Of a DNA stretch of 64,000 bases, positions 43,536-53,460 are shown piece by piece. This DNA comes from Streptomyces zhihengii (GTDB taxonomy: Bacteria > Actinomycetota > Actinomycetes > Streptomycetales > Streptomycetaceae). The first letter of the stretch is position 1, and every line of letters begins with the position of its first letter. The position numbers and the translations under genes are program-made. The notes beneath the pieces are model-generated. The model had not been told where the DNA came from. It saw only the letters and a list, made by a program, of their open reading frames with translations, and did not search any database. The stretch lies in the NCBI RefSeq assembly GCF_016919245.1, contig NZ_JAFEJA010000001.1, positions 4,479,501-4,543,500 on the forward strand, given 5' to 3'.

Positions 43536-44936
43536 GTGACCATTCGCCTGTACGACACCAGCGCCCGGCAGATCCGTGACTTCACCCCTCTCGTGCCGGG
43601 TTGCGTCTCGATCTACCTGTGTGGCGCCACCGTGCAGGCGGCCCCGCACATCGGGCACATCAGGTCGGGGCTGAACTTCGACATCATGCGCCGCTGGTTC
43701 GAGTACCGCGGCTACGACGTGACCTTCGTGCGGAACGTCACCGATATCGACGACAAGATCATCAAGAAGGCGGACGAGCAGAACCGCCCCTGGTGGTCGA
43801 TCGGCTACGAGAACGAGCGCGCGTTCAACAGCGGCTACGAGGCGCTCGGCTGCCTCCCGCCGACGTACGAGCCGCGCGCCACCGGCCACGTCCCCGAGAT
43901 GATCGAGATGATGCGCGGCCTGATCGAGCGCGGCCACGCCTACGAGTCGGACGGCAGCGTCTACTTCGACGTGCGCTCCTTCCCCGGCTACCTGGAGCTC
44001 TCCAACCAGGACATCGACGATCTGCGCCAGCCCGACGAGGGCGTCTCCGGCAAGCGCGACCCCCGCGACTTCGCCATGTGGAAGGCGACCAAGCCGGGCG
44101 AGCCCGACTGGGAGACGCCCTGGGGGCGCGGCCGGCCCGGCTGGCACCTGGAGTGCTCGGCGATGGCCCACAAGTACCTCGGCTCCGCCTTCGACATCCA
44201 CGGCGGCGGGCTCGACCTGATCTTCCCGCACCACGAGAACGAGATCGCCCAGGCCAAGGCGTTCGGCGACGACTTCGCCGCGTACTGGGTGCACAACGCC
44301 TGGGTCACCATGAGCGGCGAGAAGATGTCGAAGTCGCTCGGCAACTCGGTCCTCGTGAGCGAGATGGTCAAGAACTGGCGCCCCATCGTGCTGCGTTACT
44401 ACCTCGGCACCCCGCACTACCGCTCGATGATCGAGTACAGCGAGGAGGCCCTGCGCGAGGCGGAGTCCGCGTTCGCGCGGATCGAGGGCTTCGTGCAGCG
44501 GGTGATGGAGAAGGCCGGCGGCGTCGTGGCGCCCGCCGACGAGGTGCCGCCGGCGTTCGCCGAGGCGATGGACGACGACCTCGGGGTGCCGCAGGCGCTC
44601 GCGGTCGTCCACACCACCGTCCGGCAGGGCAACTCGGCGCTCGCGGCCGACGACAAGGAAGCCGCCGTGGCCCGCCTCGCCGAGGTCCGCGCCATGCTCG
44701 GCGTGCTGGGCCTCGACCCGCTCGACGAGCGGTGGGGCGGCGGCTCCGGCGAGCGCGGGGACGACCTCCACGGTGTCGTCGACACCCTGGTGCAGATGGT
44801 CCTCCACCAGCGCGAGGCCGCGCGCGGCCGCAAGGACTGGGCGACCGCCGACGCCATCCGGGACCAGCTCAACCAGTCCGGCCTCGTCATCGAGGACGGC
44901 CCCGACGGGCCCCGGTGGACCCTCGGGTCCCGCTGA
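43536..44936 (+). CDS. cysS: Cysteinyl-tRNA synthetase
   Basis: The 466-residue class I synthetase carries the HIGH motif as PHIGHIRSG, the KMSKS loop (GEKMSKSLGN) and zinc ligands YLCGAT, GWHLECSAMA and HHENE. It attaches cysteine to tRNA-Cys. Length and domains, including the C-terminal DALR-like helical domain, are normal. It is not the mycothiol ligase MshC, which lacks that domain. GTG 43536 follows a leaderless-type box; upstream in-frame codons are unlikely to be used. Confidence 0.96.
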   Translation: MTIRLYDTSARQIRDFTPLVPGCVSIYLCGATVQAAPHIGHIRSGLNFDIMRRWFEYRGYDVTFVRNVTDIDDKIIKKADEQNRPWWSIGYENERAFNSGYEALGCLPPTYEPRATGHVPEMIEMMRGLIERGHAYESDGSVYFDVRSFPGYLELSNQDIDDLRQPDEGVSGKRDPRDFAMWKATKPGEPDWETPWGRGRPGWHLECSAMAHKYLGSAFDIHGGGLDLIFPHHENEIAQAKAFGDDFAAYWVHNAWVTMSGEKMSKSLGNSVLVSEMVKNWRPIVLRYYLGTPHYRSMIEYSEEALREAESAFARIEGFVQRVMEKAGGVVAPADEVPPAFAEAMDDDLGVPQALAVVHTTVRQGNSALAADDKEAAVARLAEVRAMLGVLGLDPLDERWGGGSGERGDDLHGVVDTLVQMVLHQREAARGRKDWATADAIRDQLNQSGLVIEDGPDGPRWTLGSR

Positions 44937-44949
44937 GGAACGAGAGCGA

Positions 44950-44977
44950 TGTGCCGCCCGGAGCTCCGGGCGGCACA
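44950..44977. terminator. Palindromic hairpin after cysS
   Basis: This is a 28-bp perfect palindrome with no loop bases (arms TGTGCCGCCCGGAG and its complement) 14 nt past the cysS stop. The tetraloop would come from the centre. There is no T-tract. Confidence 0.7.
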
Positions 44978-44986
44978 CTTCCTTAC

Positions 44987-45031
44987 GTAGACACATACGC
45001 AGACACTGACGCAGACACACAGACGCGGACT
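44987..45031 (+). repeat. Imperfect GACAC/GCAGACAC microsatellite
   Basis: GACAC and GCAGACAC recur five times in about 45 nt between the cysS terminator and rlmB. It is unusually A-rich for this genome. Confidence 0.65.
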
Positions 45032-45070
45032 CGTTCTCGTCTGAGCGAGCTTTACAGGAACGGGTAGGTC

Positions 45071-46018
45071 ATGGCCGGGAACAGCCAGCGCAGGAACCGC
45101 CGCACGTCCAACAAGAAGGGCGCGACGGTCGGCAGCGGTGGCAAGCGACGCCGCGGACTCGAGGGCAAGGGCCCGACGCCGCCCGCCTCCGCCCGCAAGG
45201 GGCACACCAAGAACCGCATCGCCAACGCCAAGGCCAAGCAGGCCCAGCGCCGCCCCGTGGTCCGCCGCGGCGGCAAGGGGACCTCGGAGATGGTCGTCGG
45301 CCGCAACCCGGTCTTCGAGGCGCTGCGCGACGGCGTGCCCGCCTCCACCCTCTACGTCCAGCAGTTCATCGACAACGACGAGCGGGTGCGCGAGGCGCTC
45401 CAGCTCGCCACCGGCCGCGGCAACATCCACATCATGGAGGCGCCGCGCCCCGAGCTGGACCGGATGACGAACGGGCTGAACCACCAGGGCCTGGTCCTCC
45501 AGGTCCCGCCGTACGAGTACGCCCACCCCGAGGACCTCGCGGCCGCCGCCTTCGACGACGGCGAGGACCCGCTGATCGTCGCGCTCGACGGCGTCACCGA
45601 CCCGCGCAACCTCGGCGCGGTCGTCCGCTCGGTGTCGGCGTTCGGCGGCCACGGCGTCGTGGTGCCCGAGCGCCGTGCCGCCGGGATGACGGCGGGCGCC
45701 TGGAAGACCTCCGCGGGCACGGCCGCGCGGACGCCGGTCGCGCGCGCCACCAACCTGACGCGCGCGCTGGAGGCGTACCAGAAGGCCGGGCTGACCGTCG
45801 TCGGCCTCGCCGCCGACGGCGACACCGAGGTCGGCGAGCTGGAGGCGCTGGGCGGGCCGGTCGTCATCGTGGTCGGCAGCGAGGGCAAGGGGCTGTCCCG
45901 CCTCGTCGGCGAGACCTGCGACTTCCTCGTCCGCATCCCGATGCCCGGCGGCGCCGAGTCGCTGAACGCGGGTGTCGCGGCGGGCGTCGTGCTGTACGAG
46001 GCGGCCAAGCGCCGCTGA
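45071..46018 (+). CDS. rlmB: 23S rRNA (guanosine-2'-O)-methyltransferase, RlmB-type (SpoU family)
   Basis: The 315-residue protein has a highly basic, disordered first 70 residues ([21 protein letters not shown]) typical of actinobacterial RlmB. The substrate-binding domain begins [11 protein letters not shown]. The trefoil-knot SPOUT domain has [34 protein letters not shown] and [22 protein letters not shown] (motifs 1-3). It would methylate the 2'-O of a conserved guanosine in 23S rRNA. The symbol is by family, since related paralogues modify other sites. Confidence 0.9.
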   Translation: MAGNSQRRNRRTSNKKGATVGSGGKRRRGLEGKGPTPPASARKGHTKNRIANAKAKQAQRRPVVRRGGKGTSEMVVGRNPVFEALRDGVPASTLYVQQFIDNDERVREALQLATGRGNIHIMEAPRPELDRMTNGLNHQGLVLQVPPYEYAHPEDLAAAAFDDGEDPLIVALDGVTDPRNLGAVVRSVSAFGGHGVVVPERRAAGMTAGAWKTSAGTAARTPVARATNLTRALEAYQKAGLTVVGLAADGDTEVGELEALGGPVVIVVGSEGKGLSRLVGETCDFLVRIPMPGGAESLNAGVAAGVVLYEAAKRR

Positions 46019-46142
46019 GCGCGCGGGCCGCTCCGGGGGCGGGCTTCCCGTCCCCGGAGCGGCTTCGCGCGGGGCGGCGCCCCGGGTGTTGTGCGCTCCG
46101 GGACCGGCCCCGGCACCGGGGCCTTGCGCGGGCGCGGTGCCG

Positions 46143-46202
46143 GCGCGGACCGGATCAGGGGCGGGGCCCTCGCGCGGGCGCGGACCGGATCAGGGGCGGG
46201 GC
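46143..46202 (+). repeat. 25-bp direct repeat with 35-bp period
   Basis: GCGCGGACCGGATCAGGGGC begins both 46143 and 46178, in the gap between rlmB and the DoxX gene. A poly-A run (46206-46211) follows. Confidence 0.85.
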
Positions 46203-46291
46203 GGTCAAAAAAGCAGACAAGGTGCTCTTGACGGGTCTCGGACACGTAGAGCCTCCCGGGGCCGTGCCCTAAACCCGCATCACTCGGTTAG

Positions 46292-47980
46292 ATGAGTGTG
46301 GACACCAGAACACCCCGGTCCGGGTTCGACGATCAGCCTGCGCTGAGCATGGTCAAGGTGCACTGCGATCCCGCGCAGGTCATCGTCAACCACGCCAGCT
46401 TCCGGGTGCAGCTCGGGCACAGCCCGCGCCCCGCCCGAGCCCTGGCGGACTCCGCGCGGCTCGCCCCCTTCGGCGCGGCCGGCGGCGCGGGAGTGCCCGC
46501 CGCGGCGGGAGCGGCCGGCCGGGTCGTGCGCCGCCGGGCCCCCGTCGTGTGGAGCGGCAGATCCGCCCCCGGGGACGCGGGTGCCACGGGCCTGCTCCAG
46601 GCGGTGCGCAACTCCACCCTGGAGCAGGACGACCCGTACAGCACCGGCTCCACCCAGGTCATCCCGCGCGTCGACCTCTCCGGCGACACCGTCCAGCACC
46701 CCGCGGTCACCGACGCCGGTCTCTCCGAGCGCCGGGACCGGCCGTTGCTGCCGCCCATGCGCCAGGCCGTCGGCGCCTACGACCACCCCCCGGCCCACGG
46801 GCAGGACGGCGGCGGGCACCACGGGTACGGCGCCCCGTACGACGACGACGGGACGTCGCACGCGTACGACCTGAGCCCCGACGAGGGCGACGGGCGGGCC
46901 GGGACCGGTGCGCCCGCGGGCCACCGCGCGAGCGGCGACCACACCCGGCACGCCTACTACCCCGGCCGCCGGATGAACCTCGGCGTCGTCCTGCTCCCGC
47001 TGCGCATCCTGCTCGGCCTGATCTCGGTCTACGCGGGCATGGGCAAGCTCTGCGACCCCGTCTACTTCGACGGCGGCGAGCGGGGCTCGATGGTGCGGTG
47101 GCTCGGTTCGCTGGAGCCGTGGGCCCTCGCCGAGCCGATGCGCGACTTCGCCCTGGCCCACCCGGTGGGCTCGGGCCTCACCGTCGCGTTCTTCCAGGTC
47201 ATCGTGGGTGTGCTGACGCTGCTCGGTCTGTGGCAGCGGCTGGCGGCGGCGCTCGGCGCCCTGCTGTCGGCCGCGCTGATCCTGACCGTGAGCTGGCGGA
47301 CCGTCCCCGTCTACGACGCGCCGGACATCATCTTCCTCGCCGCCTGGTCGCCGCTGATCATCGCCGGCGCGCCCGTCTACTCCCTCGACGGCCGGCTCGC
47401 GGGCGAAGCCTGGCGCACGCTCGGGCCGCGCTCCGAGATCCGGGACCTCCGGCGCCGGGTCCTGCGGCGCGGCGGGCTGGTCGCCGCGGTGGTCGTCGGT
47501 CTGACGATGCTCATCGGCTCCATGCTCGGCGGGGCGGTCCGTTCCACCGAGATGGTCACCGTGCCCGGTCCCGGCCAGGACCCGGCCAACCACCTGCCGG
47601 GCGCGCCGCTCCCGCAGGAGTCCGGCGCCGAGCGCAGCCCGGCGGCCCGGAAGAACAGCCCGACCCCCTCGGCGACCCGCTCCTCCACCCCGGAGTCCAA
47701 GGCGTCGACGCCGGCCCAGGACGCCCCCCGGGAGACGCAGGGCTCCGGCGGCGCCCCCGGCCGCTCCCAGGGGACCGGCGGGCAGCCTTCGACGGGCTCC
47801 CAGCCGGCCCCGCCGCCGCCCAGCGACTCGGGCCCCGCCTCCAGCAGCGGCACCGGCGGCGGCACCACGGGCGGATCGCCCGGCACCGGCGGCTCGGGCG
47901 GCACCGGCACCGGATCCGGCGGCGGCGACGGGGGCGGCGGCTCCGAGGGCGGCAAGGTCATCGGCGGCCTGCTGGGCTGA
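46292..47980 (+). CDS. DoxX-family membrane protein with long flanking disordered regions
   Basis: The 562-residue protein has a roughly 225-residue N-terminal part with no clear fold, rich in Gly/Ala/His and Asp. A DoxX-type four-helix membrane domain (about 228-400) follows: LGVVLLPLRILLGLISVYAGMGKL, TVAFFQVIVGVLTLLGLWQRL and IIFLAAWSPLIIAG. The last 150 residues are Ser/Pro/Gly-rich and presumably outside. DoxX proteins are linked to thiol or quinone redox in actinobacteria. ATG 46292 is used; ATG 46349 is an alternative. Confidence 0.8.
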   Translation: MSVDTRTPRSGFDDQPALSMVKVHCDPAQVIVNHASFRVQLGHSPRPARALADSARLAPFGAAGGAGVPAAAGAAGRVVRRRAPVVWSGRSAPGDAGATGLLQAVRNSTLEQDDPYSTGSTQVIPRVDLSGDTVQHPAVTDAGLSERRDRPLLPPMRQAVGAYDHPPAHGQDGGGHHGYGAPYDDDGTSHAYDLSPDEGDGRAGTGAPAGHRASGDHTRHAYYPGRRMNLGVVLLPLRILLGLISVYAGMGKLCDPVYFDGGERGSMVRWLGSLEPWALAEPMRDFALAHPVGSGLTVAFFQVIVGVLTLLGLWQRLAAALGALLSAALILTVSWRTVPVYDAPDIIFLAAWSPLIIAGAPVYSLDGRLAGEAWRTLGPRSEIRDLRRRVLRRGGLVAAVVVGLTMLIGSMLGGAVRSTEMVTVPGPGQDPANHLPGAPLPQESGAERSPAARKNSPTPSATRSSTPESKASTPAQDAPRETQGSGGAPGRSQGTGGQPSTGSQPAPPPPSDSGPASSSGTGGGTTGGSPGTGGSGGTGTGSGGGDGGGGSEGGKVIGGLLG

Positions 47981-47995
47981 CCCGCCGCACACGGT

Positions 47996-48037
47996 ACGAG
48001 GGTGGTCACCGGAGCTCTCTCCGGTGACCACCCTCGT
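47996..48037. terminator. Bidirectional terminator, 19-bp stem
   Basis: Perfect 19-bp arms with a CTCT loop lie between the converging DoxX and nucleotidyltransferase genes. Confidence 0.8.
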
Positions 48038-48108
48038 GTGCGTCCTCGGCGCCTGCGCGGGGAGCGGCAGGCCGCGGTACGGCCGGCGGGTCACCGCGCG
48101 GGGGCGGC

Positions 48109-48831
48109 TCAGCGTGCCTGGGCGGCGAGTTCCTTCGCGGCCTCGGTCAGGTCCTTCGCCGTGTCGATCGCGCGCCAGTACGCCCCCTGCGGCAGCGGGA
48201 AGCCGGCCAGCCGCCGGTCGCGGGCCAGGCGGGGGAAGGTCGTGCGCTCGTGGTCGCCGACGTCCGGCAGCAGACCGGTGAACTCCGCGGAGAACACGTA
48301 CACACCGGCGTTGATCAGGAACGGCGACGGCGGCGACTCGATGAAGTCGGTGATGTGGCCGAAGGTGTCGGTCTCCACCGCGCCCCACGGGATCCGGGGG
48401 CGGGCCAGGGCGAGCGTGGCCGCGGCGTCGCGCTCCGCGTGGAACCCGGCCATCTCCCGCAGCGAGAAGCGGGTCCAGATGTCGCCGTTCGTCGCGTACC
48501 AGGGGCGGTCGGGGTGCGGCAGGCTGGCCGCCGCGTACTTGAGGCCGCCGCCGCGGCCCAGCGGTTCCGTCTCCACCACCGTCGTCACCCGCAGTGGCAG
48601 GTCGGCGCCCGCCAGCCAGTCCTGGAGCACCTCGGCGAGGTGGCCGCAGGAGACGACCGCGTCGGTCACGCCCTCGGCGGCGAGCCAGGCGAGCTGATGG
48701 CCGATGATCGGCGTCCCCGTGCCGGGGATCTCCACCATCGGCTTGGGGCGGTCGTCGGTGTACGGGCGCAGCCGCGAGCCCTGGCCGCCCGCCAGGATCA
48801 CGGCCTGCGTCGGATGCGTAGGCGTTTGCAT
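48109..48831 (-). CDS. Sugar-phosphate nucleotidyltransferase
   Basis: The 240-residue protein has the nucleotidyltransferase signature AVILAGGQGSRLRPYTDDRPKPMVEI near the N-terminus, ETEPLGRGGGLKYA and TNGDIWTRF (metal-binding Asp). It transfers an NMP to a sugar 1-phosphate, making an activated sugar such as GDP-mannose or dTDP/UDP-glucose. Base and sugar cannot be fixed from sequence. ATG 48831 follows a TATCGT box 7 nt upstream on the minus strand. Confidence 0.9.
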   Translation of the reverse strand: MQTPTHPTQAVILAGGQGSRLRPYTDDRPKPMVEIPGTGTPIIGHQLAWLAAEGVTDAVVSCGHLAEVLQDWLAGADLPLRVTTVVETEPLGRGGGLKYAAASLPHPDRPWYATNGDIWTRFSLREMAGFHAERDAAATLALARPRIPWGAVETDTFGHITDFIESPPSPFLINAGVYVFSAEFTGLLPDVGDHERTTFPRLARDRRLAGFPLPQGAYWRAIDTAKDLTEAAKELAAQAR

Positions 48832-48838
48832 GCCGTGA

Positions 48839-48844
48839 ACGATA
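48839..48844 (-). promoter_or_regulatory. -10 box (TATCGT), leaderless-type, nucleotidyltransferase gene
   Basis: On the minus strand TATCGT is followed by 7 nt and ATG 48831. Confidence 0.5.
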
Positions 48845-48970
48845 GGCGCAGGCCGGAACGCGAAGGGGACCGGACCCGTGGGTACGGGTCCGGTCCCGGT
48901 GCCGGCGAGGTGCGGCGCGCTCGCGCCGCCGTGGGTTGTCCGGGGCCCGGTCGGCCCCGGGTGCCGTGGG

Positions 48971-49393
48971 TCAGTGGCCCAGGGCCTGCTGGGAGACACC
49001 GGTGGCGAACGAGGTGTCGCAGACCGGCCGGGAGAAGCGCTGGGCGCGCGTGGGGCCGTACCGGTCCACGGCGGCCTTGCCGAGCTCGCGGGCGATCGAC
49101 ATGCAGTGCTGGGCGAGCGAGGGGCGCGCCTCGACCTCCCGCTGGAGGGACGTGAGCGCGACGCCCGGGTCCTTCGCCTGGAGCTCGGTGAGCAGCCGGT
49201 CGCGCAGCACGTCCTGCGGGGCGCGGGACTTGGCGCGGACGGAGACGTTCTCGGACGAGGCGGTGAGCATCTGCGACTCCGTCGACTGCCCGGCCCACGG
49301 CACGGTGGAGACCGCGAGGGTCCCGGAGAGCACCAGGACGACGGGCAGGACGAGGGCGAGGGTGCGGCCGATGCGGCGGGCTGTGTGGGTCAC
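48971..49393 (-). CDS. Secreted hypothetical protein, 140 aa
   Basis: GTG 49393 is preferred over ATG 49423 because a TACGCT box (49401-49406, minus strand) ends 7 nt upstream. A basic N-terminus (HTARRIGR) and a hydrophobic segment (TLALVLPVVLVLSGTLAV, about 11-28) make a signal peptide or anchor. The mature part is helical, with two Cys (QHCMSI and PVCDTS). No family is recognised. It lies between the nucleotidyltransferase gene and msiK, on the same strand. Confidence 0.7.
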   Translation of the reverse strand: MTHTARRIGRTLALVLPVVLVLSGTLAVSTVPWAGQSTESQMLTASSENVSVRAKSRAPQDVLRDRLLTELQAKDPGVALTSLQREVEARPSLAQHCMSIARELGKAAVDRYGPTRAQRFSRPVCDTSFATGVSQQALGH

Positions 49394-49549
49394 ACGGGCG
49401 AGCGTAGCGGGCGGTGACGGCATGGCGACATTCAGTCACTCACGTGGGTGATCGCTCAGGGCTTTCTTTCGATTAGCAGGTTGACGTCCTGGGGTGAAGT
49501 GCCCCGATATGCCGGGTATTTGTCGGACCGGCGCCCTCCTGCACACGAA

Positions 49550-49585
49550 GCCGGGCCCCGCACCTGGAGAGGTGCGGGGCCCGGC
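49550..49585. terminator. Terminator after msiK
   Basis: Perfect 16-bp arms (GCCGGGCCCCGCACCT and its complement) with a GGAG loop lie 51 nt past the msiK stop. Confidence 0.8.
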
Positions 49586-49635
49586 CGTACGGCTCACGGG
49601 GACCGGCGCCGCGGGCGCCGGTCACGCGGGGGACG

Positions 49636-50763
<1,128 letters not shown>

Positions 50764-50941
50764 GCTGATGCTGCTCCTTCACCGGCAGGAACGTGCCGGA
50801 CGATCCGAGTAAGAGGAGTGGTGTAGTCCAACGGAGTGAACCTGCCGTGACGCTACCTGGCGAACCGGGTTCTGTCAGCAGTTGCCGGCCGTCGAAATTT
50901 TCGGCCGGCGCGGGGTGGGGGTTGGTTACACTGCTCTCGCT

Positions 50942-51015
50942 GCCTCCTTAGCTCAGCTGGCCAGAGCACCGCTCTTGTAAAGCGGGGGTCGTCGGTTCGA
51001 ACCCGACAGGGGGCT
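50942..51015 (+). tRNA. tRNA-Thr, anticodon TGT
   Basis: Cloverleaf: acceptor GCCTCCT/AGGGGGC with one G-T pair, D-arm GCTC..GAGC, anticodon arm CCGCT-CTTGTAA-AGCGG (anticodon TGT at 50976-50978) and T-arm GTCGG-TTCGAAC-CCGAC. The 3' CCA is encoded (51016-51018). It reads ACA threonine codons. A terminator follows directly. Confidence 0.95.
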
Positions 51016-51023
51016 CCAGCGCG

Positions 51024-51056
51024 AAAGGCCCCCGGCCGTGAAGGCCGGGGGCCTTT
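51024..51056 (+). terminator. Terminator after tRNA-Thr
   Basis: Perfect 14-bp arms (AAAGGCCCCCGGCC and its complement) around a 5-nt loop, ending in TTT. Confidence 0.85.
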
Positions 51057-51260
51057 GACATGCCGTGTTGCCGGCGTCTCCGGCCGGACAGCGACGGCAG
51101 CGCTCGGGGACGTCCGGGCCCGAGGGGGCGGGCGGCGGTGCCGCTGCCGGTTGGGTCTCCTTGTGTCCGGAGTCGGTGAAAGTGTGACCAACATCCCGTC
51201 CTTCCGGGAGACTTGAGTGCTACGGGGGTGTTTCGGAGGACCTGGGGAGAGGTGCGTCGG

Positions 51261-53396
51261 ATGGGGCGGCGTTCGGGTGGGTTGATTTCGTCGTGGGCTG
51301 AGGCGCAGCGCCAGCAGCAGCGACAGCGCGAGGCCCAGCAACTGGCGGTGTTGCGGCAGCAGCGTGAGCACGACCGGAGGCAGCGGGAGCATGCCCGCGA
51401 CATGGCGCGGATGCACCGGGAGCAGCGGGCCGCGTACCGCAGTCGGCGGGAGCAGGAGGTACTGGTCCGTACACAGGAGATCGACGCGCAGGTCGCCGCG
51501 CTGGAGGGGCTGCTGGCCGAGGGGTGTGCGGCGGCTCCGTTCAGAACGGAGACCCTGCGGCGTGAGGAGACCATCGAGCCGTTCGCGCCGGGTGCGCTGG
51601 CCCAGCCCGTGGTGATGCCGGACCCCTCCCGGTACCAGGCTCACGGGGGCGCCTGGACCGCCGCCGGCAGGGCGCAGGCTCAGCAGGAGGCGCGGGCGCG
51701 CTACGAGCACGACTGGTACGCGGCGCAGGCGGCCGAGTCCCGGCGGCTCGCGGACCTGGAGACTTATCGCCGGCAGTACGACGCATGGGCCTCGGCCCGT
51801 CTCGCGGAGATACGGACGCACAACGCCGGAATCGCGGAGATGGTGCGGGCGCTGCGTGCGGGCGAGCCGGACACCGTCGTCGAGTACTTCTCGGCCGCCC
51901 TCTGCGCGTCGGCTGCCTGGCCGGACGGGTTTCCGCGCCAGGTCTCGGCCGCGTACGACCGTGCGGCCCGCCAGCTCGTCCTCGACTGGGAGCTGCCGGC
52001 CTACCAGGCGGTCCCCGAGGCGAAGGGCGTGCGCTACCTGGTGGGGACGGACCAGGAGAAGGTGGTGCCGCGACCGGTCGCCCAGCGCCGCGCGCTCTAC
52101 CGCGACGTCCTCGCCCAGAGCGTGCTGCTGGCCGTGCGGGAGCTGTTCGCGGCGGACGAGCACGGCGTGCTGGACGGGATCGTGCTCAACGGCTTCGTCG
52201 ACGACGTGGATCCGGCGACCGGACGGGCGGGGCGGGTCGTGGTCGCGTCCCTGTCGGTCGGCCGGGCGGAGTTCCAGGCCGTGAACCTCGCCCTGGTCAG
52301 CGCGGTGGACTGCCTCACCGGCGGACTGGGCGGGCACCTCTCGGCCCGCCCCGATCAGCGCGCCGCCGTCCGTCCCGTCCGCTCCCCGGCGCAGGTCGGG
52401 TCCGGGGTGGTGTCCCACGGGGACGGGGAGGAGCCGGATCTTCTGGCGATGGACCCGATCGCCTTCGAGGGCCTGGTGGCCGAGCTGTTCCGCGCGCGGG
52501 GCTTCCAGGCGATGACGACGCAGCGGTCGAACGACGGCGGAGTCGACGTGGACGCCGTCGATCCCGATCCCATCAGCGGCGGAAAGATCTTCGTGCAGGT
52601 GAAGCGGTACCGCAGGACGGTGCCGGTGGCGGCGGTCCGGGAACTGTTCGGCACGGTGCAGGCGGGTGGCGCCAACAAGGGCGTGCTGGTGACGACGTCG
52701 GGTTTCGGGCCGGGGGCCTACACCTTCGCCAACGGCAAGCCGCTGACCCTGGTCTCGGGTGCGGAGCTGGTGGAGCTGCTGCACACGCACGGCCTGCGCG
52801 GACGGCTCGGGGACGGTACGGGCCCGGCTCCCTCCACCGTTGCGGTGCCGGATCCGGACGTGCCGGATGTCTCCGACGGCTCCGACGACGCGGGTGAGGG
52901 GGACTTCGACGAGGACTTCAACGTCCTCGGGATGTCCTGGCAGGGCGGCGTCGCACTGGACGTGTGTGCGCTGGTCTGCGCGGGCGGACGGGTGCTCGGG
53001 GACGAGCACTTCGTGTTCTTCAACAACCACGCGACGCCCGAGGGTTCGGTGCGCATGATGCGGTCCTTCGCCGGGGACCGGGCGGCTATCCGGGTCGCCT
53101 TCGACCGACTGCCCGCCGCCGCGGACCGGCTGGTGCTGGTCGCGGCGATAGACCCCGAGGTGAATCCGGAGGCCGACCTCGCGAGTTTCACGGATGCCGG
53201 GATCCGGCTGCGGGACGCTTCGGGTGCCGAGCTGGACCGGCTGGTCGTGTCGGACGGGCGGCCCGGTGAGACGGCCCTGGTGCTGGGTTCGTTCCGGCGC
53301 CGCGCGAGCGGGGACTGGGACTTCGTGCTCGGCGGCAAGGGGTACGGCGGAGGGCTGGAGGAACTCGTGGGGGACTTCGGCATCGAGGTGGCGTGA
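51261..53396 (+). CDS. Coiled-coil / Mrr-type nuclease / TerD fusion protein
   Basis: The 711-residue protein starts at ATG 51261 behind GGGGAGAGG; GTG 51252, GTG 51228 and TTG 51213 are in-frame alternatives. Residues 10-85 are a Gln/Arg-rich coiled coil. Residues 190-370 form an unrecognised region with a regular alpha/beta pattern. Residues 398-510 are an Mrr-type PD-(D/E)xK domain: DPIAFEGLVAELF, Asp in NDGGVDVDAVD (D429), QVK (Q446, K448) and a following VRELFGTVQAGGANKGVLVTT. Residues 560-711 are a TerD-like domain (VALDVCALVCAGGRVLGDE, FVFFNN, DFVLGGKGYGGGLEELV). A stress- or phage-defence role is inference. Confidence 0.8.
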   Translation: MGRRSGGLISSWAEAQRQQQRQREAQQLAVLRQQREHDRRQREHARDMARMHREQRAAYRSRREQEVLVRTQEIDAQVAALEGLLAEGCAAAPFRTETLRREETIEPFAPGALAQPVVMPDPSRYQAHGGAWTAAGRAQAQQEARARYEHDWYAAQAAESRRLADLETYRRQYDAWASARLAEIRTHNAGIAEMVRALRAGEPDTVVEYFSAALCASAAWPDGFPRQVSAAYDRAARQLVLDWELPAYQAVPEAKGVRYLVGTDQEKVVPRPVAQRRALYRDVLAQSVLLAVRELFAADEHGVLDGIVLNGFVDDVDPATGRAGRVVVASLSVGRAEFQAVNLALVSAVDCLTGGLGGHLSARPDQRAAVRPVRSPAQVGSGVVSHGDGEEPDLLAMDPIAFEGLVAELFRARGFQAMTTQRSNDGGVDVDAVDPDPISGGKIFVQVKRYRRTVPVAAVRELFGTVQAGGANKGVLVTTSGFGPGAYTFANGKPLTLVSGAELVELLHTHGLRGRLGDGTGPAPSTVAVPDPDVPDVSDGSDDAGEGDFDEDFNVLGMSWQGGVALDVCALVCAGGRVLGDEHFVFFNNHATPEGSVRMMRSFAGDRAAIRVAFDRLPAAADRLVLVAAIDPEVNPEADLASFTDAGIRLRDASGAELDRLVVSDGRPGETALVLGSFRRRASGDWDFVLGGKGYGGGLEELVGDFGIEVA

Positions 53397-53411
53397 CACC
53401 CGCCTGAGCGG

Positions 53412-53450
53412 GCCGGGCGGCTGCGGCAGGGTACTTCCGCGCCGCCCGGC
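53412..53450. terminator. Weak hairpin between the fusion gene and FAD oxidoreductase gene
   Basis: Arms GCCGGGCGGC and GCCGCCCGGC (10 bp) lie 19 nt apart between converging genes. Confidence 0.4.
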
Positions 53451-53460
53451 GGTCCCTCGG

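Noticed and set aside
43536..44936. Mycothiol ligase MshC
   Set aside because: It has the HIGH/KMSKS synthetase layout with the C-terminal tRNA-binding domain and full cysS length, and it lies next to ispDF and rlmB, so cysS is the better call.
46204..46211. Poly-A run as a minus-strand terminator T-tract
   Set aside because: No stem-loop precedes it on the minus strand, and no minus-strand gene ends there.
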